Of a stretch of 64,000 nucleotides of DNA, positions 24,237 through 35,873 are shown piece after piece. The DNA is from Mesorhizobium_B sp964242945 (GTDB taxonomy: Bacteria > Pseudomonadota > Alphaproteobacteria > Rhizobiales > Rhizobiaceae). Below the pieces are notes generated by a model. The model saw only the letters and a program-made list of their open reading frames with translations. It was not told the DNA's origin and did not search any database. The DNA is taken from contig CAXTCF010000002.1 in the NCBI GenBank assembly GCA_964242945.1, forward strand, positions 8,393 to 72,392, given 5' to 3'. The position numbers were made by a program, and so were the translations under genes. The first letter of the stretch is position 1; each line of letters begins with the position of its first letter.

Positions 24237-24755
24237 ATGGCAGGCAGCGTAAACAAGGTCATTCTGGTAGGGAATCTCGGCGCCGACCCGGAGATCCGGC
24301 GCCTCAACTCCGGCGACCCGGTGGTCAATATCCGCGTCGCCACCTCCGAAAGCTGGCGCGACAAGGGCTCAGGCGATCGCAAGGAAAAGACGGAGTGGCA
24401 CAACGTCGTCATCTTCAACGACAATCTCGCCAAGGTGGCCGAGCAGTATCTGAAGAAGGGCATGAAGGTCTATGTCGAGGGTCAGTTGCAGACCCGCAAG
24501 TGGCAGGACAAGGACGGCCAGGACAAATACACGACGGAGGTCGTGCTCCAGAAATTCCGCGGTGAGCTCCAGATGCTCGACGCGCGCGGGCAGGGCGGAG
24601 AAGCGGGCGAATATGCCGGAGGCGGCGGCAGCCGTCGCGGCGGCGACTTCGGCCAGTCCGGCCCGTCGGACGATTACAGCGGCGGCCGCGGAGGCGGTTC
24701 TGGCGGCGGGCGCGGAGGCGGGTCTCGCGACATGGACGACGACATCCCGTTCTGA
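24237..24755 (+). CDS. ssb: Single-stranded DNA-binding protein
   Basis: 172 residues. The OB fold occupies residues 1-110 (NKVILVGNLGADPEIR, WHNVVIFNDNLA, GQLQTRKWQDKDG). A glycine/arginine-rich linker follows, and the acidic tip DMDDDIPF recruits replication and repair proteins. It coats single-stranded DNA in replication, recombination and repair. The ATG at 24237 is chosen over GTG 24234 because it gives the normal MAGSVNKVI start. A GAAC-N7-GAAC box lies upstream. Confidence 0.97.
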   Translation: MAGSVNKVILVGNLGADPEIRRLNSGDPVVNIRVATSESWRDKGSGDRKEKTEWHNVVIFNDNLAKVAEQYLKKGMKVYVEGQLQTRKWQDKDGQDKYTTEVVLQKFRGELQMLDARGQGGEAGEYAGGGGSRRGGDFGQSGPSDDYSGGRGGGSGGGRGGGSRDMDDDIPF

Positions 24756-24893
24756 TTGGCAAACGCGATGTCGGGGGCGCGGAGTTGCTGACGCGCAAGG
24801 CTGAAGGCCAAAATTTAAAGGCTTGGGCCGCCTGCTAGTGGGCGGCCGCAGAGCTGAACGAGAGGCATCGGTTGCGGAAGGTGACCATCCAAA

Positions 24894-25457
24894 ATGATGT
24901 CGCTCACGCCTTTCATTCTTGCTGCTGCTGCCGTGCTTATGACGCCCGGCCCGACCAACACGATCCTCGCCGCATCAGGCGCTGCCATGGGCCTGCGCAA
25001 TGCCGCCCTGCTGCCGCTCGCGGAGGCTGCGGGGTATGCGGTAGCGGTCAGCCTCTATCTCGTGCTCACCCGCTCCATCGCCGAAGTTGACGCGGCGCTG
25101 CCGATCCTGAAATGCGTCGCGGCAGCCTGGCTGCTCATTTCCGCATGGAAGCTCTGGAAGCAGCGGGTCGAGGTGACAACGCCGGCGCTGGGTTCCGCTT
25201 TCGGGCGCGTGCTTCTGACGACGCTGCTGAACCCCAAAGCGATGCTCGTCGGAACCATCCTCATCCCGAACATGCTCCCAGAGCGGAAGCTTGTCGCCCT
25301 TGGCTGCTTTCTCACGCTGTCCCTGGTTGCCGGAATGGGGTGGGTTGCGCTGGGCAGCTTTCTGCCAAGCAGCGGACGGCCGCATGCCTACAAGGGCGCG
25401 GCGGTGATCCTGGGCGCATTCGCGTTTGTTGCGGCTTCCAGCGCTCTTTCCGGCTGA
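24894..25457 (+). CDS. LysE-family amino acid exporter
   Basis: 187 residues, about five or six hydrophobic segments. The LysE/RhtB signatures are present: LMTPGPTNTILAASG near the N-terminus and LLNPKAMLVG near residue 115. It likely exports an amino acid or related metabolite across the inner membrane. It is slightly shorter than most LysE proteins (about 200). ATG 24894, with GGAAGG about 13 bases upstream. Stands alone; substrate not deducible. Confidence 0.8.
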   Translation: MMSLTPFILAAAAVLMTPGPTNTILAASGAAMGLRNAALLPLAEAAGYAVAVSLYLVLTRSIAEVDAALPILKCVAAAWLLISAWKLWKQRVEVTTPALGSAFGRVLLTTLLNPKAMLVGTILIPNMLPERKLVALGCFLTLSLVAGMGWVALGSFLPSSGRPHAYKGAAVILGAFAFVAASSALSG

Positions 25458-25569
25458 GACAACAGTGGTGCGGCCTGCCGGCGTGCTCTCTTGGGCATCT
25501 CTGGCGATCGTAGCACAAACAGGCCGAGTTCATGAGAGCCGCACCGAACTGAGCGGGAGACAGTGCGTC

Positions 25570-25974
25570 ATGACGATTTCGCTTGCTCCTTTGACCGCTG
25601 CGCAGCAGCCCATTCCATGGCACGCTTGTGCGGCGTTCGGCGCGATAGCGTTGGGTACGGTTCAAATGATCGGGCCGAAGGGCACGATACCGCACCGCGC
25701 CTTGGGGTTCCTGTGGGCCGGGCTCATGCTCTTTGTTGCCGGCAGCAGCTTGTGGATCCACGAGTTGCGGGAGTGGGGCTCGTGGAGTTGGATTCATCTC
25801 CTGTCGCTGCTGACGCTGGTGTCCGTGCCGCTGGCCGTATGGCAGGCGCATCGCCACCGTGTGGCGGAGCACCGGCGCATGATGATCCTGCTTTATTCGC
25901 TGGCGCTGGTGGTCACCGGCCTGTTCACGCTGCTGCCGGGCCGCATCATGCACGCGGTGTTTTTCGGGAACTGA
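25570..25974 (+). CDS. DUF2306 membrane protein
   Basis: 134 residues, four predicted membrane helices. The segments PWHACAAFGAIALGTVQMIG, PHRALGFLWAGLM, HLLSLLTLVSVPLAVWQAH and the EHRRMMILLYSLAL helix with conserved His/Arg match DUF2306. ATG 25570 is used because GGGAG precedes it; the longer open frame upstream overlaps the LysE gene and looks non-coding. Its 3' end overlaps the convergent desaturase-type gene by 29 bp. Function unknown. Confidence 0.75.
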   Translation: MTISLAPLTAAQQPIPWHACAAFGAIALGTVQMIGPKGTIPHRALGFLWAGLMLFVAGSSLWIHELREWGSWSWIHLLSLLTLVSVPLAVWQAHRHRVAEHRRMMILLYSLALVVTGLFTLLPGRIMHAVFFGN

Positions 25975-26785
25975 TCGCATCCTCTCTGGGCTGCATCCGC
26001 CGAAACGGCAGCAGGAGCAGGGCCGGCAGGGTCAGCCTTTCGCGCCGTTCAGGCAGCCCCAGCCGCATCGTCCGGTGATTGTCCGCCGACGCAGCACGCA
26101 TGACGCCGAACAGGCGATCCCAGACCGAAAGGAAGAAGCCGTAATTGCTGTCGGCTTCCTCGCGCCGAACCGAATGGTGGATGCGGTGCATGTTTGGCGT
26201 GCAGACGACGCGCCGCAAGGCGCCGTCAAGCCGGGCGGGCAGGGCGATGCTGGAGTGGGTAAACAGGCTGGCGGCGTTCAAGACAGCCTCGAACATCAGC
26301 GCAGTCCATGGGCCGATGCCGAGCAGAAGCACGACGGCCGCCTTGAAGCAGGCGGAAAGGACGATCTCGCCGGGATGAAAGCGCACGCCGGTGGTCACAT
26401 CGACTTCCAGATCGGCATGGTGGACTTGGTGCAGCCGCCAGAGCAGCGGCCAGCGATGGCTGGCGACATGCTGGAGCCAGACGGCGAAGTCCAAGGCAAT
26501 GAAGCCGAAAAACGCTGCCAGGATCGGCGGGGTGCCGGCCAAGCGGAGGAGGCCAAATCCCTTAGCTTCGGCATAGAGCGCTGCCGAAATCACGGCGGCT
26601 CCGACTGTGAAGCGCTGCACCAAAACATCGACGGCGAGCAGGCCGAGATTGGTGCTCCAGCGCAGCTTGCGGCCGTCCGCTGTTGCATGGTGCGGCACAA
26701 GAACTTCTGCCAAGCCGAGAAGGACGAAGACGGCGAGGAATATGCCGAAGCGCAGCGCTGCTTCGGAGAGGTGGAACCCGCTCAT
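25946..26785 (-). CDS. Sterol desaturase / fatty acid hydroxylase superfamily protein
   Basis: 279 residues, integral membrane. The three histidine boxes of di-iron membrane hydroxylases are present: HVASH, LHQVHH and NMHRIHH, between hydrophobic helices. Members hydroxylate or desaturate lipids such as fatty acids, carotenoids or ornithine lipids using oxygen and ferredoxin-type reductants. It overlaps the MarC stop by 4 bp (ATGA), so both are one operon. The lipid substrate is unknown. Confidence 0.85.
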   Translation of the reverse strand: MSGFHLSEAALRFGIFLAVFVLLGLAEVLVPHHATADGRKLRWSTNLGLLAVDVLVQRFTVGAAVISAALYAEAKGFGLLRLAGTPPILAAFFGFIALDFAVWLQHVASHRWPLLWRLHQVHHADLEVDVTTGVRFHPGEIVLSACFKAAVVLLLGIGPWTALMFEAVLNAASLFTHSSIALPARLDGALRRVVCTPNMHRIHHSVRREEADSNYGFFLSVWDRLFGVMRAASADNHRTMRLGLPERRERLTLPALLLLPFRRMQPREDAISSRKTPRA

Positions 26786-27414
26786 GCCGCGCCTGCCAGA
26801 GCCTTGATGCCGTCGGCCACGAACTGCACGGCGAGCGCGGCCAGGATGACGCCGAGCAGGCGCGTCAGGATCGAGCGGCCTGTCTGGCCCAGAAAGCGAT
26901 CGACGCGATCGGCGAGCGTCAGCACGGCGAAGGTGACGAGGATCGACAGGATGAGGATCAGCAGCAGAGCCAGCTTCCCCTCAACACCCGGCAGGGAGCC
27001 GGAAAGCAGCACGGTTGCCGAGATGGCGCCGGGTCCCGCGATCAGCGGCAGAGCCAGCGGAAAGGCCGCCACGTCGCGGATCATGTCTCGCGTGATCGCG
27101 ACATCGGCGCTCTTTTCCTTGCGGTCCTGACGGCGCTCGAACACCATTTCGAACGCGATGAAAAAGAGCAGCAGCCCGCCGGCGACCCGGAAGGCGGGCA
27201 TCGTGATGCCGAAGACGCCGAGGATCGCTGCGCCGGCCAAGCCGAACACCGCGAGGATCGTAAAGGCGATGACGCTGGCCCTCACGGAGACTTGGCCGCG
27301 CTCGGCGCGCGTCATGCCGCGCGTAAGCGCCAGGAAGAGCGGCGCCAATCCCGGCGGGTCGATCGTCGTCAGAATGGTGACGAACGCATTGAACAGCGTT
27401 TCCGGACTAGGCAT
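26782..27414 (-). CDS. MarC-family integral membrane protein
   Basis: 210 residues with about six membrane helices. Family features include TTIDPPGLAPLFLALT near the N-terminus, GGLLLFFIAFEMVF, and ALPLIAGPGAIS, the conserved loop of MarC/UPF0056. Role unknown despite the historical link to multiple antibiotic resistance. First gene of a two-gene minus-strand unit with the desaturase-type gene, divergent from gyrA. Confidence 0.87.
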   Translation of the reverse strand: MPSPETLFNAFVTILTTIDPPGLAPLFLALTRGMTRAERGQVSVRASVIAFTILAVFGLAGAAILGVFGITMPAFRVAGGLLLFFIAFEMVFERRQDRKEKSADVAITRDMIRDVAAFPLALPLIAGPGAISATVLLSGSLPGVEGKLALLLILILSILVTFAVLTLADRVDRFLGQTGRSILTRLLGVILAALAVQFVADGIKALAGAA

Positions 27415-27658
27415 TTCTCTGGACCTTACGCGCTGCGGGTGCTCGCATTTCGGAGTAGGGGGCGTAGCCCGGCGCGGGGCTTCTTGCCACCCAATCCATC
27501 GTTACGGTCAAGCCAACCTGCACATGCTGATCCAGCTTGTTTTCCCATTCAGCTATCCTACTGAAGTTACTTAGTATATTATGCTGCTGCGGTAGCGGCG
27601 GAAGTTGGATTTCGGGAAGCATTCCCTATATAAGACTGATCCGATTCCTTTTCAGCGC

Positions 27659-30433
<2,775 letters not shown>

Positions 30434-30447
30434 CGGCTTTGCCGTGA

Positions 30448-30585
30448 TCAGCGGCCGCGCCCGAAGCGGCCAAGCTGGCGACGGCGCGCTTCGACCTTCA
30501 CGCGCTCGGCTTCTTCACGCAGACCGAAGGCGGTGGCAATCAGCATGGTCACCGTCATGGTTGCGGCAAGCATCGTGATCAGCAT
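30448..30585 (-). CDS. 45-residue single-span membrane protein
   Basis: ATG complementary to 30583-30585, preceded at eight bases by a strong AGGAGA site. One hydrophobic helix (MLAATMTVTMLIATAFGL) is followed by a basic, arginine-rich tail (VEARRRQLGRFGRGR), so the tail is probably cytoplasmic. No family is recognised. Convergent with gyrA, 14 bp after its stop. Reality is supported by the ribosome binding site and the sharp helix/charge pattern; the function is unknown. Confidence 0.6.
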   Translation of the reverse strand: MLITMLAATMTVTMLIATAFGLREEAERVKVEARRRQLGRFGRGR

Positions 30586-30759
30586 GGGCTCTGTCTCCTG
30601 GGCTCGCGACAACGGCATCTCCGCAGTTTGGTTGCGCGGCGCCGTTGCGTTCAGGCGATCACATTCGAGTTGATGTGGGCTGAATTCCCGATCCGGCCTT
30701 TCCGATCTTGGTTTCCGAAGGTTTGCCATCTGCCGGATTGGCGGCTAGAAGCCCGCGCG

Positions 30760-31281
30760 ATGTCTTCGCTCGCGGCATTCTATGCCGGTTCCTTTGACCC
30801 CGTCACGAACGGCCATGTGGATGTGCTCTCCGGCGCCCTGCGCCTGGCGGCGCGCGTCGTCGTGGCCGTCGGCGTGCACCCCGGCAAGAGACCGCTCTTC
30901 GAAGCCGATAGCCGCATCGCCCTGATGAAAGCCGTTGTCGGCGCGCACATGCCGGACGACAGCGGCCGCGTGGAAGTCGTGAGCTTTGCCGGTCTCGCCG
31001 TCGATGCCGCCCGGCAGCACGGGGCGACGCTCATCGTGCGCGGCATCCGTGACGGGACCGACCTCGACTATGAGATGCAGATGGCCGGCATGAACGCAGC
31101 CATGGCGCAGGAGTTGCGCACCGTGTTCCTGCCCGCTTCGCCGCCCGTGCGGATGATCACGGGAACCCTGGTGCGGCAGATCGCTGCGATGGGCGGGGAC
31201 GTCCGGCCCTTTGTGCCGGCCCTTGTCGCGGATGCGCTCAAGGACAGATTTGCACCGGATTCCCCAAAGGAGATTTCATGA
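30760..31281 (+). CDS. coaD: Phosphopantetheine adenylyltransferase
   Basis: 173 residues. It transfers AMP from ATP to 4'-phosphopantetheine, the penultimate step to CoA. The nucleotidyltransferase motif FYAGSFDPVTNGHVDV (TxGH type) and the ITGTLVRQIA signature near residue 130 are both present, along with VRGIRDGTDLDYE. ATG 30760 gives the family N-terminus. It overlaps the next cyclophilin gene by ATGA, a common rhizobial arrangement. Confidence 0.96.
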   Translation: MSSLAAFYAGSFDPVTNGHVDVLSGALRLAARVVVAVGVHPGKRPLFEADSRIALMKAVVGAHMPDDSGRVEVVSFAGLAVDAARQHGATLIVRGIRDGTDLDYEMQMAGMNAAMAQELRTVFLPASPPVRMITGTLVRQIAAMGGDVRPFVPALVADALKDRFAPDSPKEIS

Positions 31282-31868
31282 TCAATCGCCGAAGCATGCT
31301 TGCCGCCGCAGCAGCCGGTGCGGCCCTGATGGCGGCGGCTCTGCCCGCCCGCGCCGCCGACCCGCAGAACACGATGATCGTCACGCTCAAGGGCGGCGAC
31401 GTGACGATCGGACTTCGGCCCGACCTCGCGCCGAAGCATGTCGCCCGCATCAAGGAACTCGTGCGCGAGGGCGCCTACGACAACGTCGCCTTCCACCGCG
31501 TGATCGACGGCTTCATGGCGCAGACCGGCGACGTGCAATACGGCAACATGGCTAAAAACTTCAGCGCCGAGGCGGTCGGCACCGGCGGCTCGGACAAGGC
31601 CGACCTGCCGGCAGAGTTCTCGGACGAGCCGTTCGGGCGCGGCACGATGGGCATGGCGCGGTCCCAGGACCCGAACTCGGCCAACTCGCAGTTCTTCATC
31701 TGCTTCGGCGACGCCTCGTTCCTGAATGGTCAGTACACGGTGGTCGGCACGGTGGAGAGCGGCATGAAATACGTCGATGCGATCAAAAAGGGCGCTGAGA
31801 GCGACAACGGCGCGGTGAGCGCGCCCGACCGCATGATCAAGGTCCGCATCGCGGCGGATAAGAAGTAA
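31278..31868 (+). CDS. Exported cyclophilin-type peptidylprolyl isomerase
   Basis: 196 residues. An N-terminal signal with a twin-arginine-like start (NRRSML then an alanine-rich core ending ARA) indicates export. The cyclophilin domain shows NVAFHRVIDGFMAQTGD, MARSQDPNSANSQFFIC and ASFLNGQYTVVG, with the catalytic Arg and the FFIC core. It accelerates proline isomerisation of envelope proteins. Coupled to coaD and followed after 28 bp by its cytoplasmic paralogue. Confidence 0.92.
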   Translation: MINRRSMLAAAAAGAALMAAALPARAADPQNTMIVTLKGGDVTIGLRPDLAPKHVARIKELVREGAYDNVAFHRVIDGFMAQTGDVQYGNMAKNFSAEAVGTGGSDKADLPAEFSDEPFGRGTMGMARSQDPNSANSQFFICFGDASFLNGQYTVVGTVESGMKYVDAIKKGAESDNGAVSAPDRMIKVRIAADKK

Positions 31869-31896
31869 GCAGTTTCACGAAACGAGGACAACGAAC

Positions 31897-32412
31897 ATGG
31901 CCGAGATCAAGGATCCGGAAAATACGCTGGTGCTGGAGACCACGAAGGGCAGGGTGGTGATCGAGTGCCTGCCGAAGCTAGCGCCGAACCATGTCGCGCG
32001 CATCAAGGAACTCGCCCGCGAGGGCGCTTATGATGGCGTCGTCTTCCACCGCGTGATCGAAGGCTTCATGGCGCAGACCGGCGACGTGAAGTTCGGCAAG
32101 AGCGGGAGTTCCAGCTTCAACGCATCGCGCGCCGGCATGGGCGGCTCGGACAAGCCGGACCTCAAGGCCGAATTCAGCAACATGAACCACGCCCGCGGCA
32201 CCTGCTCCATGGCCCGCGCGCAAAGCCCAAACTCGGCCAATTCGCAGTTCTTCATCTGCTTCGACGACGCCTCGTTCCTGAACAAGCAATATACGGTGTG
32301 GGGGCAGGTGATCGAAGGCATGGACAATGTCGATAGGATCAAGCGCGGCGAGCCGGTCAAGGACCCGGACCAGATCGTGTCGATGAAGGTCGCCGCCGAC
32401 ATGCCGGCCTGA
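31897..32412 (+). CDS. Cytoplasmic cyclophilin-type peptidylprolyl isomerase
   Basis: 171 residues, no signal peptide. The domain signatures are the same as in its upstream neighbour (VVFHRVIEGFMAQTGD, MARAQSPNSANSQFFIC, SFLNKQYTVWGQV). The two genes are clearly a tandem duplication that split into exported and cytoplasmic forms, a conserved feature of Hyphomicrobiales. A ribosome binding site (CGAGGA) precedes the ATG. Confidence 0.95.
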   Translation: MAEIKDPENTLVLETTKGRVVIECLPKLAPNHVARIKELAREGAYDGVVFHRVIEGFMAQTGDVKFGKSGSSSFNASRAGMGGSDKPDLKAEFSNMNHARGTCSMARAQSPNSANSQFFICFDDASFLNKQYTVWGQVIEGMDNVDRIKRGEPVKDPDQIVSMKVAADMPA

Positions 32413-32416
32413 GAAG

Positions 32417-32872
32417 ATGCCCGCGGCAAGTCTCGTCTGGTCGCTGTTCGGCATCCTTGCCGGCGCGGCCATCGCCATCCAGGCGCCGATCAACGCGGCG
32501 CTTGGACGAGGATTAGGCTTGCCTACGGCTGCTGCCGGATTCTCCTTCCTGTCCGGCGCCATAGTGCTGGGGATCATCTCCCTTGCCGCCGCGTGGGGGC
32601 AGGGAATGGCAATCAACATGCGGGTGCCTGCTCCATGGCTTTTCGCGGCCGGCGGCTGCTTCGGCGCCTTTTATGTGACAGTCGCCGTCCTGCTGACGCC
32701 GCGCATCGGCGCGGCAGCGGTGATGGCGTTCGCCGTCACCGGGCAGCTTCTGGCCGGGATACTGCTCGATCGCGTCGGCTTTCTCGGCATGGCGGTGCGC
32801 GAGCTTTCCTTCGGCCGCGTGGTCGGCGCGGCGATGCTGCTCGCCGGCGCGCTGCTGATCCGCCTGACCTGA
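32417..32872 (+). CDS. DMT-superfamily transporter (YdcZ/DUF606 type)
   Basis: 151 residues, five predicted helices, half the size of EamA transporters. AGAAIAIQAPINAALGRGLG at the N-terminus is characteristic of the YdcZ/DUF606 family. It starts four bases after the cyclophilin stop, so it belongs to the same transcript. Such proteins usually work as homo- or hetero-dimers; the substrate is unknown. Confidence 0.82.
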   Translation: MPAASLVWSLFGILAGAAIAIQAPINAALGRGLGLPTAAAGFSFLSGAIVLGIISLAAAWGQGMAINMRVPAPWLFAAGGCFGAFYVTVAVLLTPRIGAAAVMAFAVTGQLLAGILLDRVGFLGMAVRELSFGRVVGAAMLLAGALLIRLT

Positions 32873-32884
32873 TTTCTCGCTGCG

Positions 32885-33964
32885 ATGCGCGTCGATCTCT
32901 TCGACTTCGACCTGCCGGAAGACCGTATCGCTTTGCGGCCGGCGGAGCCGCGGGACGCTGCGAAGCTTTTGCTGGTGCACCCCGGCAGCGCGGTGGAGGA
33001 TCGACTTGTCCACGACCTTCCCGAAATCCTGCGGCCGGGCGACGTGCTCGTCTTCAACGACACCAAGGTCATTCCTGCCCGGCTGTTCGGCATCCGCGAA
33101 CGCGGCGCAGCTCGTGCGCAGATAGAGGCGCTGCTGCACATGCGCGTAGCGGCGGATCGCTGGAAAGCGTTCCTGCGGCCCGCGAAGCGCGTTCAAGCCG
33201 GTGAGCGCATCCGCTTCGGTGAGACCGGCGACAGCCGCTTTCCGGGCGTGCTCGATGCGACCGTCGTGGAGAAAGGCGAGGGGGGTGAGACGCTGCTCGC
33301 CTTCGACCTTTCCGGGCCGGCGCTGGACGAGGTGGTCGCCGCCACCGGCCATCTCCCCTTGCCGCCCTACATCGCGTCAAAGCGGCCTGACGATGCTCGC
33401 GACCGCGTGGATTACCAGACGGTCTATGCGCGCGCGGAAGGGGCGGTCGCCGCGCCGACCGCCGGTCTGCATTTCACGCCCGAACTTTTGTCCCGATTGA
33501 GCGCCGCGGGCATCGCGCAGTGCTTCGTGACCCTGCACGTCGGCGCCGGGACTTTTCTTCCGGTCAAGGCCGACGATACCGACGATCACCGGATGCATGC
33601 GGAATGGGGAAGCGTTTCCGCGCAAGCCGCCCAGACCCTCAACGATGCACGGAAGAGCGGAGGCCGGATCGTCTGCGTCGGCACGACGTCGCTTCGCCTG
33701 CTGGAGAGTGCTGCGGATGCGAGCGGCGCCGTTCAGCCGTGGGTTGGCGAAACGAGCATCTTCATCACGCCCGGCTACCGCGTCAAGGCGGCGGACATGC
33801 TCCTGACGAACTTCCATCTGCCGCGCTCGACCCTGTTCATGCTGGTTTCCGCCTTCTCAGGGCTCGACACCATGCGGGAGGCCTATCGCCACGCGGTGGA
33901 AAATGGCTACCGCTTCTATTCCTACGGCGACGCGAGCCTGCTCTCCCGGCAGGACGGGGCATGA
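32885..33964 (+). CDS. queA: S-adenosylmethionine:tRNA ribosyltransferase-isomerase
   Basis: 359 residues. Makes epoxyqueuosine on tRNA from preQ1-modified tRNA and AdoMet. Typical segments are VDLFDFDLPEDRIALRP at the start, VFNDTKVIPARLFG, APTAGLHFTPELL and the C-terminal TNFHLPRSTLFMLVSAF. It overlaps tgt by ATGA, so queA and tgt are translationally coupled, which matches their consecutive roles in queuosine synthesis. Confidence 0.96.
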   Translation: MRVDLFDFDLPEDRIALRPAEPRDAAKLLLVHPGSAVEDRLVHDLPEILRPGDVLVFNDTKVIPARLFGIRERGAARAQIEALLHMRVAADRWKAFLRPAKRVQAGERIRFGETGDSRFPGVLDATVVEKGEGGETLLAFDLSGPALDEVVAATGHLPLPPYIASKRPDDARDRVDYQTVYARAEGAVAAPTAGLHFTPELLSRLSAAGIAQCFVTLHVGAGTFLPVKADDTDDHRMHAEWGSVSAQAAQTLNDARKSGGRIVCVGTTSLRLLESAADASGAVQPWVGETSIFITPGYRVKAADMLLTNFHLPRSTLFMLVSAFSGLDTMREAYRHAVENGYRFYSYGDASLLSRQDGA

Positions 33965-35091
33965 CGGCAGAGTTCACGTTCAAGCTCATTGCCACAGTCG
34001 GCGCGGCTCGGTGCGGTGCAATCACGATGCCGCGCGGCACCGTACGCACCCCGGCCTTCATGCCGGTCGGCACGGGCGGCACCGTCAAGGCGATGTATCT
34101 CGACCAGGTGCGGGCACTCGGCTCCGACATCATCCTCGGCAACACCTACCACCTGATGCTGCGCCCCGGCGCCGAGCGCGTGGCGCGGCTCGGCGGCCTG
34201 CACGAGTTCGCCCGCTGGCCGCACCCGATTCTGACGGACTCCGGCGGCTTCCAAGTCATGTCGCTGTCTTCGCTCCGCAAGTTGACGGAGCGGGGCGTGA
34301 CATTCCGCTCGCATATCGACGGCGCAGCCTACGAGATGACGCCGGAACGCTCGATCGAGATCCAAGGCCTGCTCGACTCAGATATCCAGATGCAACTGGA
34401 CGAGTGCACCGCGCTGCCGGCTTCCGCGGAGGCGATCGCGCGGGCGATGGAGCTTTCGCTGCGCTGGGCGGAGCGCTGCAAGGCGGCATTCGGGGAGCAG
34501 TCCGGCAAGGCGATGTTCGGCATCGTCCAGGGCGGCGACAATGCCGTGCTGCGTGAACGCTCCGCCCGCGCGCTGGCCGACCTCGGCTTGAAGGGCTACG
34601 CCGTGGGGGGCCTGGCGGTCGGCGAGCCGCAAGCGGTGATGCTGGATATGCTCGACGTGACCTGCCCGCTGCTGCCGGCCGAAAAGCCGCGCTACCTCAT
34701 GGGCGTCGGCACGCCCGACGACATCGTAAAGTCGGTCGCGCGCGGCATCGACATGTTCGACTGCGTGATGCCGACCCGCGCAGGGCGCCACGGGCTAGCT
34801 TTCACGAAAGGCGGCCGCGTGAACCTGCGCAATGCGCGCCACGCCGACGACCGGCGCCCGCTGGACGAAACCAGCGACTGTCCAGCAGCGCGAGACTATT
34901 CCCGCGGCTACCTCCACCACCTCGTCCGTTCGGGCGAAACGCTCGGCGCGATGCTGCTCACCTGGAACAACCTGGCTTATTACCAAGCGCTGATGGCATC
35001 CTTGCGCACTGCAATCGAGCGGCAAACTTTCAAGAAAGTCTCGACAGCGATCACGGAAGGCTGGCAACGCGGAGACATCGCCTCGATGTGA
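33961..35091 (+). CDS. tgt: tRNA-guanine transglycosylase
   Basis: 376 residues. Exchanges guanine for preQ1 at position 34 of tRNAs with GUN anticodons. The active-site segments TDSGGFQVMSLS and GIDMFDCVMPTRAGR (nucleophile Asp) are intact. The C-terminal structural zinc site is degenerate: the family CxCx2C is TSDCPAAR here, leaving only one cysteine, although the following YSRGYLHHL histidines remain. I recall similar loss in other rhizobia but cannot confirm it. Start ATG 33961 overlaps the queA stop. Confidence 0.95.
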   Translation: MTAEFTFKLIATVGAARCGAITMPRGTVRTPAFMPVGTGGTVKAMYLDQVRALGSDIILGNTYHLMLRPGAERVARLGGLHEFARWPHPILTDSGGFQVMSLSSLRKLTERGVTFRSHIDGAAYEMTPERSIEIQGLLDSDIQMQLDECTALPASAEAIARAMELSLRWAERCKAAFGEQSGKAMFGIVQGGDNAVLRERSARALADLGLKGYAVGGLAVGEPQAVMLDMLDVTCPLLPAEKPRYLMGVGTPDDIVKSVARGIDMFDCVMPTRAGRHGLAFTKGGRVNLRNARHADDRRPLDETSDCPAARDYSRGYLHHLVRSGETLGAMLLTWNNLAYYQALMASLRTAIERQTFKKVSTAITEGWQRGDIASM

Positions 35092-35120
35092 TCCTCCTCT
35101 GCCGGAAAGGCCGAAAGAAA

Positions 35121-35537
35121 TCAGGTGCTCAGCGAGTTGGCAGCGCGAAGGCTGACGCCTGTGATGCGGTACTTCCCGTCGGGCTGGCGCTCCAACTGGT
35201 AGAGCGCCTCATAGTCCTTCCCATCCGGCCCGACGAGCATGACCTTCTGCATGATGCTGGTCGCGGATAGTTCCTGTGCCTCCCCAAACGCAAAGCTCTG
35301 GGGCTTGAACACCGGCTGGTAGGCGTTCTGCACCATGCTCATGAAGACGTCCGGCGTCGGGAACATCTGCTGGATGCCCGGCGAGGCAAAACTGTAAGCC
35401 AGCGCGCCATCGCCAGCCTGAAATGCCTTCAGCTGACTCTCGACGACCGTCTGCGCGGACTTCACCTCCGCTTCGCCAGCGAATCCCGGCGCGGCCAAAC
35501 CAAAGATAAGAAACGGAACCAGAAGGACTCGGCGCAT
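35121..35537 (-). CDS. DUF4864 periplasmic protein
   Basis: 138 residues. A signal peptide (RRVLLVPFLIFGLAAPGFA) is followed by a DUF4864 domain: VVESQLKAFQAGDGALAYSFASPGIQ, FMSMVQNAYQPVF, and ALYQLERQPDGKYRITGVSL. The fold is probably NTF2-like. ATG 35537 has GGGAG upstream; an earlier start at 35558 would put charged residues before the signal. Convergent with tgt. Function unknown. Confidence 0.82.
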   Translation of the reverse strand: MRRVLLVPFLIFGLAAPGFAGEAEVKSAQTVVESQLKAFQAGDGALAYSFASPGIQQMFPTPDVFMSMVQNAYQPVFKPQSFAFGEAQELSATSIMQKVMLVGPDGKDYEALYQLERQPDGKYRITGVSLRAANSLST

Positions 35538-35873
35538 GCGGGCTCTCCCGAACATCAATTCTCAAGATACGTGCCGCACAACGCCAAGGTTTCAAGCGCA
35601 AGCATCTCTTTGGCACACATGGAGCCGTTTCACTCGCGGCAGCCTTTGATTCACCTAGAGGAACGACAAGGTATGATGCGATCTGGATATCGGCTCGCCG
35701 CGGGGGCAGCGATCTGCGCAAGCCGAGATGAGCCTGCCCATTAGTTCCATAATACATCTTATGCAACTATTGGATCCGCGTGTCGGCGCTAGCTTTGGCC
35801 CGCTGTGTGGTGTTCCAACGTGTTGTTCTGAACGCGCTCCCCTGCCGCTGCGCAAGCTGGTAGGAGCAGTCTC
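35538..35873. other. 336-bp divergent intergenic region
   Basis: This region lies between DUF4864 (minus) and mazG (plus). It is relatively AT-rich around 35735-35775 (ATAATACATCTTATGCAAC), as expected of promoter DNA, but no hexamer pair is secure. No RNA gene or credible protein frame was seen. Confidence 0.35.
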
